Assembly (NCBI GenBank): GCA_016293535.1
Contig: JAEDEB010000009.1
Coordinates: 1-49,203, forward strand
Direction: 5' to 3'
Length of the DNA: 49,203 nucleotides
Source: Bacteroidales bacterium
GTDB lineage: Bacteria; Bacteroidota; Bacteroidia; Bacteroidales; UBA932
The position numbers and the translations under genes were made by a program. Below the pieces are notes generated by a model. That model saw nothing but the letters and a program-made list of their open reading frames with translations, was not told the DNA's origin and did not search any database. Of this stretch, positions 48,826 to 49,203 are shown piece by piece (position 1 is the stretch's first letter; each line of letters begins with the position of its first letter).

Positions 48826-49203
48826 TTAGAAACGGAAGTGTGCAAAAGCCTTGTTGGCCTCTGCCATTCTGTGCATATCCTCTTTTCTCTTGAAGGCAGC
48901 ACCCTCGCAGTTGTATGCGGCGATGATTTCTGCACAGAGCTTTTCTGCCATGGAGTGGCCGGAACGCTTGCGGGCAAAAAGGATAAGGTTCTTCATCGAG
49001 AGAGAAATCTTCCTTTCCGGACGCACCTCCATAGGCACCTGGAAGTTGGCACCTCCGATACGGCGTGACTTAACCTCAACCTGAGGGGTCACGTTCTCGA
49101 GAGCCTTCCTCCAAATATCTAGAGGAGCCTGATCAGAATCCTTCATCTTCTCGCCTACCATGTCAATGGCATCGTAAAAAATTGAATACGCGATACTCTT
49201 CTT
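48826..49203 (-). CDS. rpsG: 30S ribosomal protein S7, C-terminal part (5' end beyond the window)
   Basis: The frame is open to the right edge, giving 125 residues that start KKSIAYSIFYDAID and contain ALENVTPQVEVKSRRIGG, the S7 signature VPMEVRPERK and the end FAHFRF. S7 nucleates assembly of the 30S head and binds 16S rRNA. About 30 N-terminal residues are missing off the edge. It heads the minus-strand unit rpsG-fusA-rpsJ. Confidence 0.97.
   Translation of the reverse strand, partial: KKSIAYSIFYDAIDMVGEKMKDSDQAPLDIWRKALENVTPQVEVKSRRIGGANFQVPMEVRPERKISLSMKNLILFARKRSGHSMAEKLCAEIIAAYNCEGAAFKRKEDMHRMAEANKAFAHFRF

Noticed and set aside
47080..49068. 662-codon plus-strand open frame across fusA and rpsG
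   Set aside because: It is a mirror frame produced by the strong codon bias of fusA; the minus-strand genes are certain.

Overview
The window looks like the chromosome of a gut-type Bacteroidales bacterium, probably an uncultured Rikenellaceae/Alistipes-like or related lineage. The clues are an S46 dipeptidyl peptidase, a Bacteroidetes-style tyrosine ammonia-lyase, an Mrp protein without a CxxC motif, tandem SNF transporters, promoter boxes of the form TAnnTTTG, and the order rpsG-fusA-rpsJ. G+C appears to be in the high fifties by eye (not counted), with frequent ATA and AGG codons. Species-level placement is inference.

Layout. 1-116: start of a secreted protein that runs off the left edge. 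117-482: a gene-free, GC-rich stretch with a strongly foldable multi-branched inverted-repeat element (296-414) and a 34-bp tandem repeat. 483-6177 (minus): mrp, DPP7-like peptidase, PlsB-like acyltransferase and a PaaK-like aryl-CoA/acyl ligase. 6248-8748 (plus): secreted alpha/beta hydrolase and tyrosine ammonia-lyase. 8749-25030 (minus): a tightly packed 15-gene run that forms an aryl-polyene (flexirubin-like pigment) pathway: two ACPs, two ketosynthases, a chain-length-factor-like partner, two hotdog dehydratases, an LpxL-like acyltransferase, a methyltransferase, a LolA-like carrier, an EamA-type protein, a glycosyltransferase, and an MMPL exporter fused to a lysophospholipid acyltransferase. 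YfhO and GT4 genes lead the run. The likely flow is Tyr to coumarate (ammonia-lyase), activation (ligase), iterative extension on ACP (KS/CLF/DH), O-methylation, attachment to lipid (acyltransferases) and transport to the outer membrane (MMPL, LolA). No ketoreductase is present in the locus.

25101-27737: mutS (plus), meeting a seven-gene minus operon (35505 to 27734: Na/Pi symporter, thioredoxin lipoprotein, galM, thyA, folA, two SNF transporters) tail to tail at a shared CTAG. 35579-38725: a large secreted protein with HExxH, beta-propeller-like and outer-membrane-barrel-like parts. Then come a two-gene YeiH-type transporter unit, a CpXC zinc-ribbon gene with a leaderless-type promoter, galK, an endonuclease/exonuclease/phosphatase-family gene and ychF.

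44664-46213 is a small foreign-looking region: a broken Fib_succ_major-type gene cut off exactly at an 18-bp repeat, an islet of about 1.25 kb with a DUF4160 / DUF2442-HTH gene pair, and a second copy of the same 18-bp repeat overlapping the 3' end of a tRNA(CAU) gene. This is the signature of site-specific integration at a tRNA, with no integrase in view. The window closes with rpsJ, fusA and partial rpsG, all on the minus strand.
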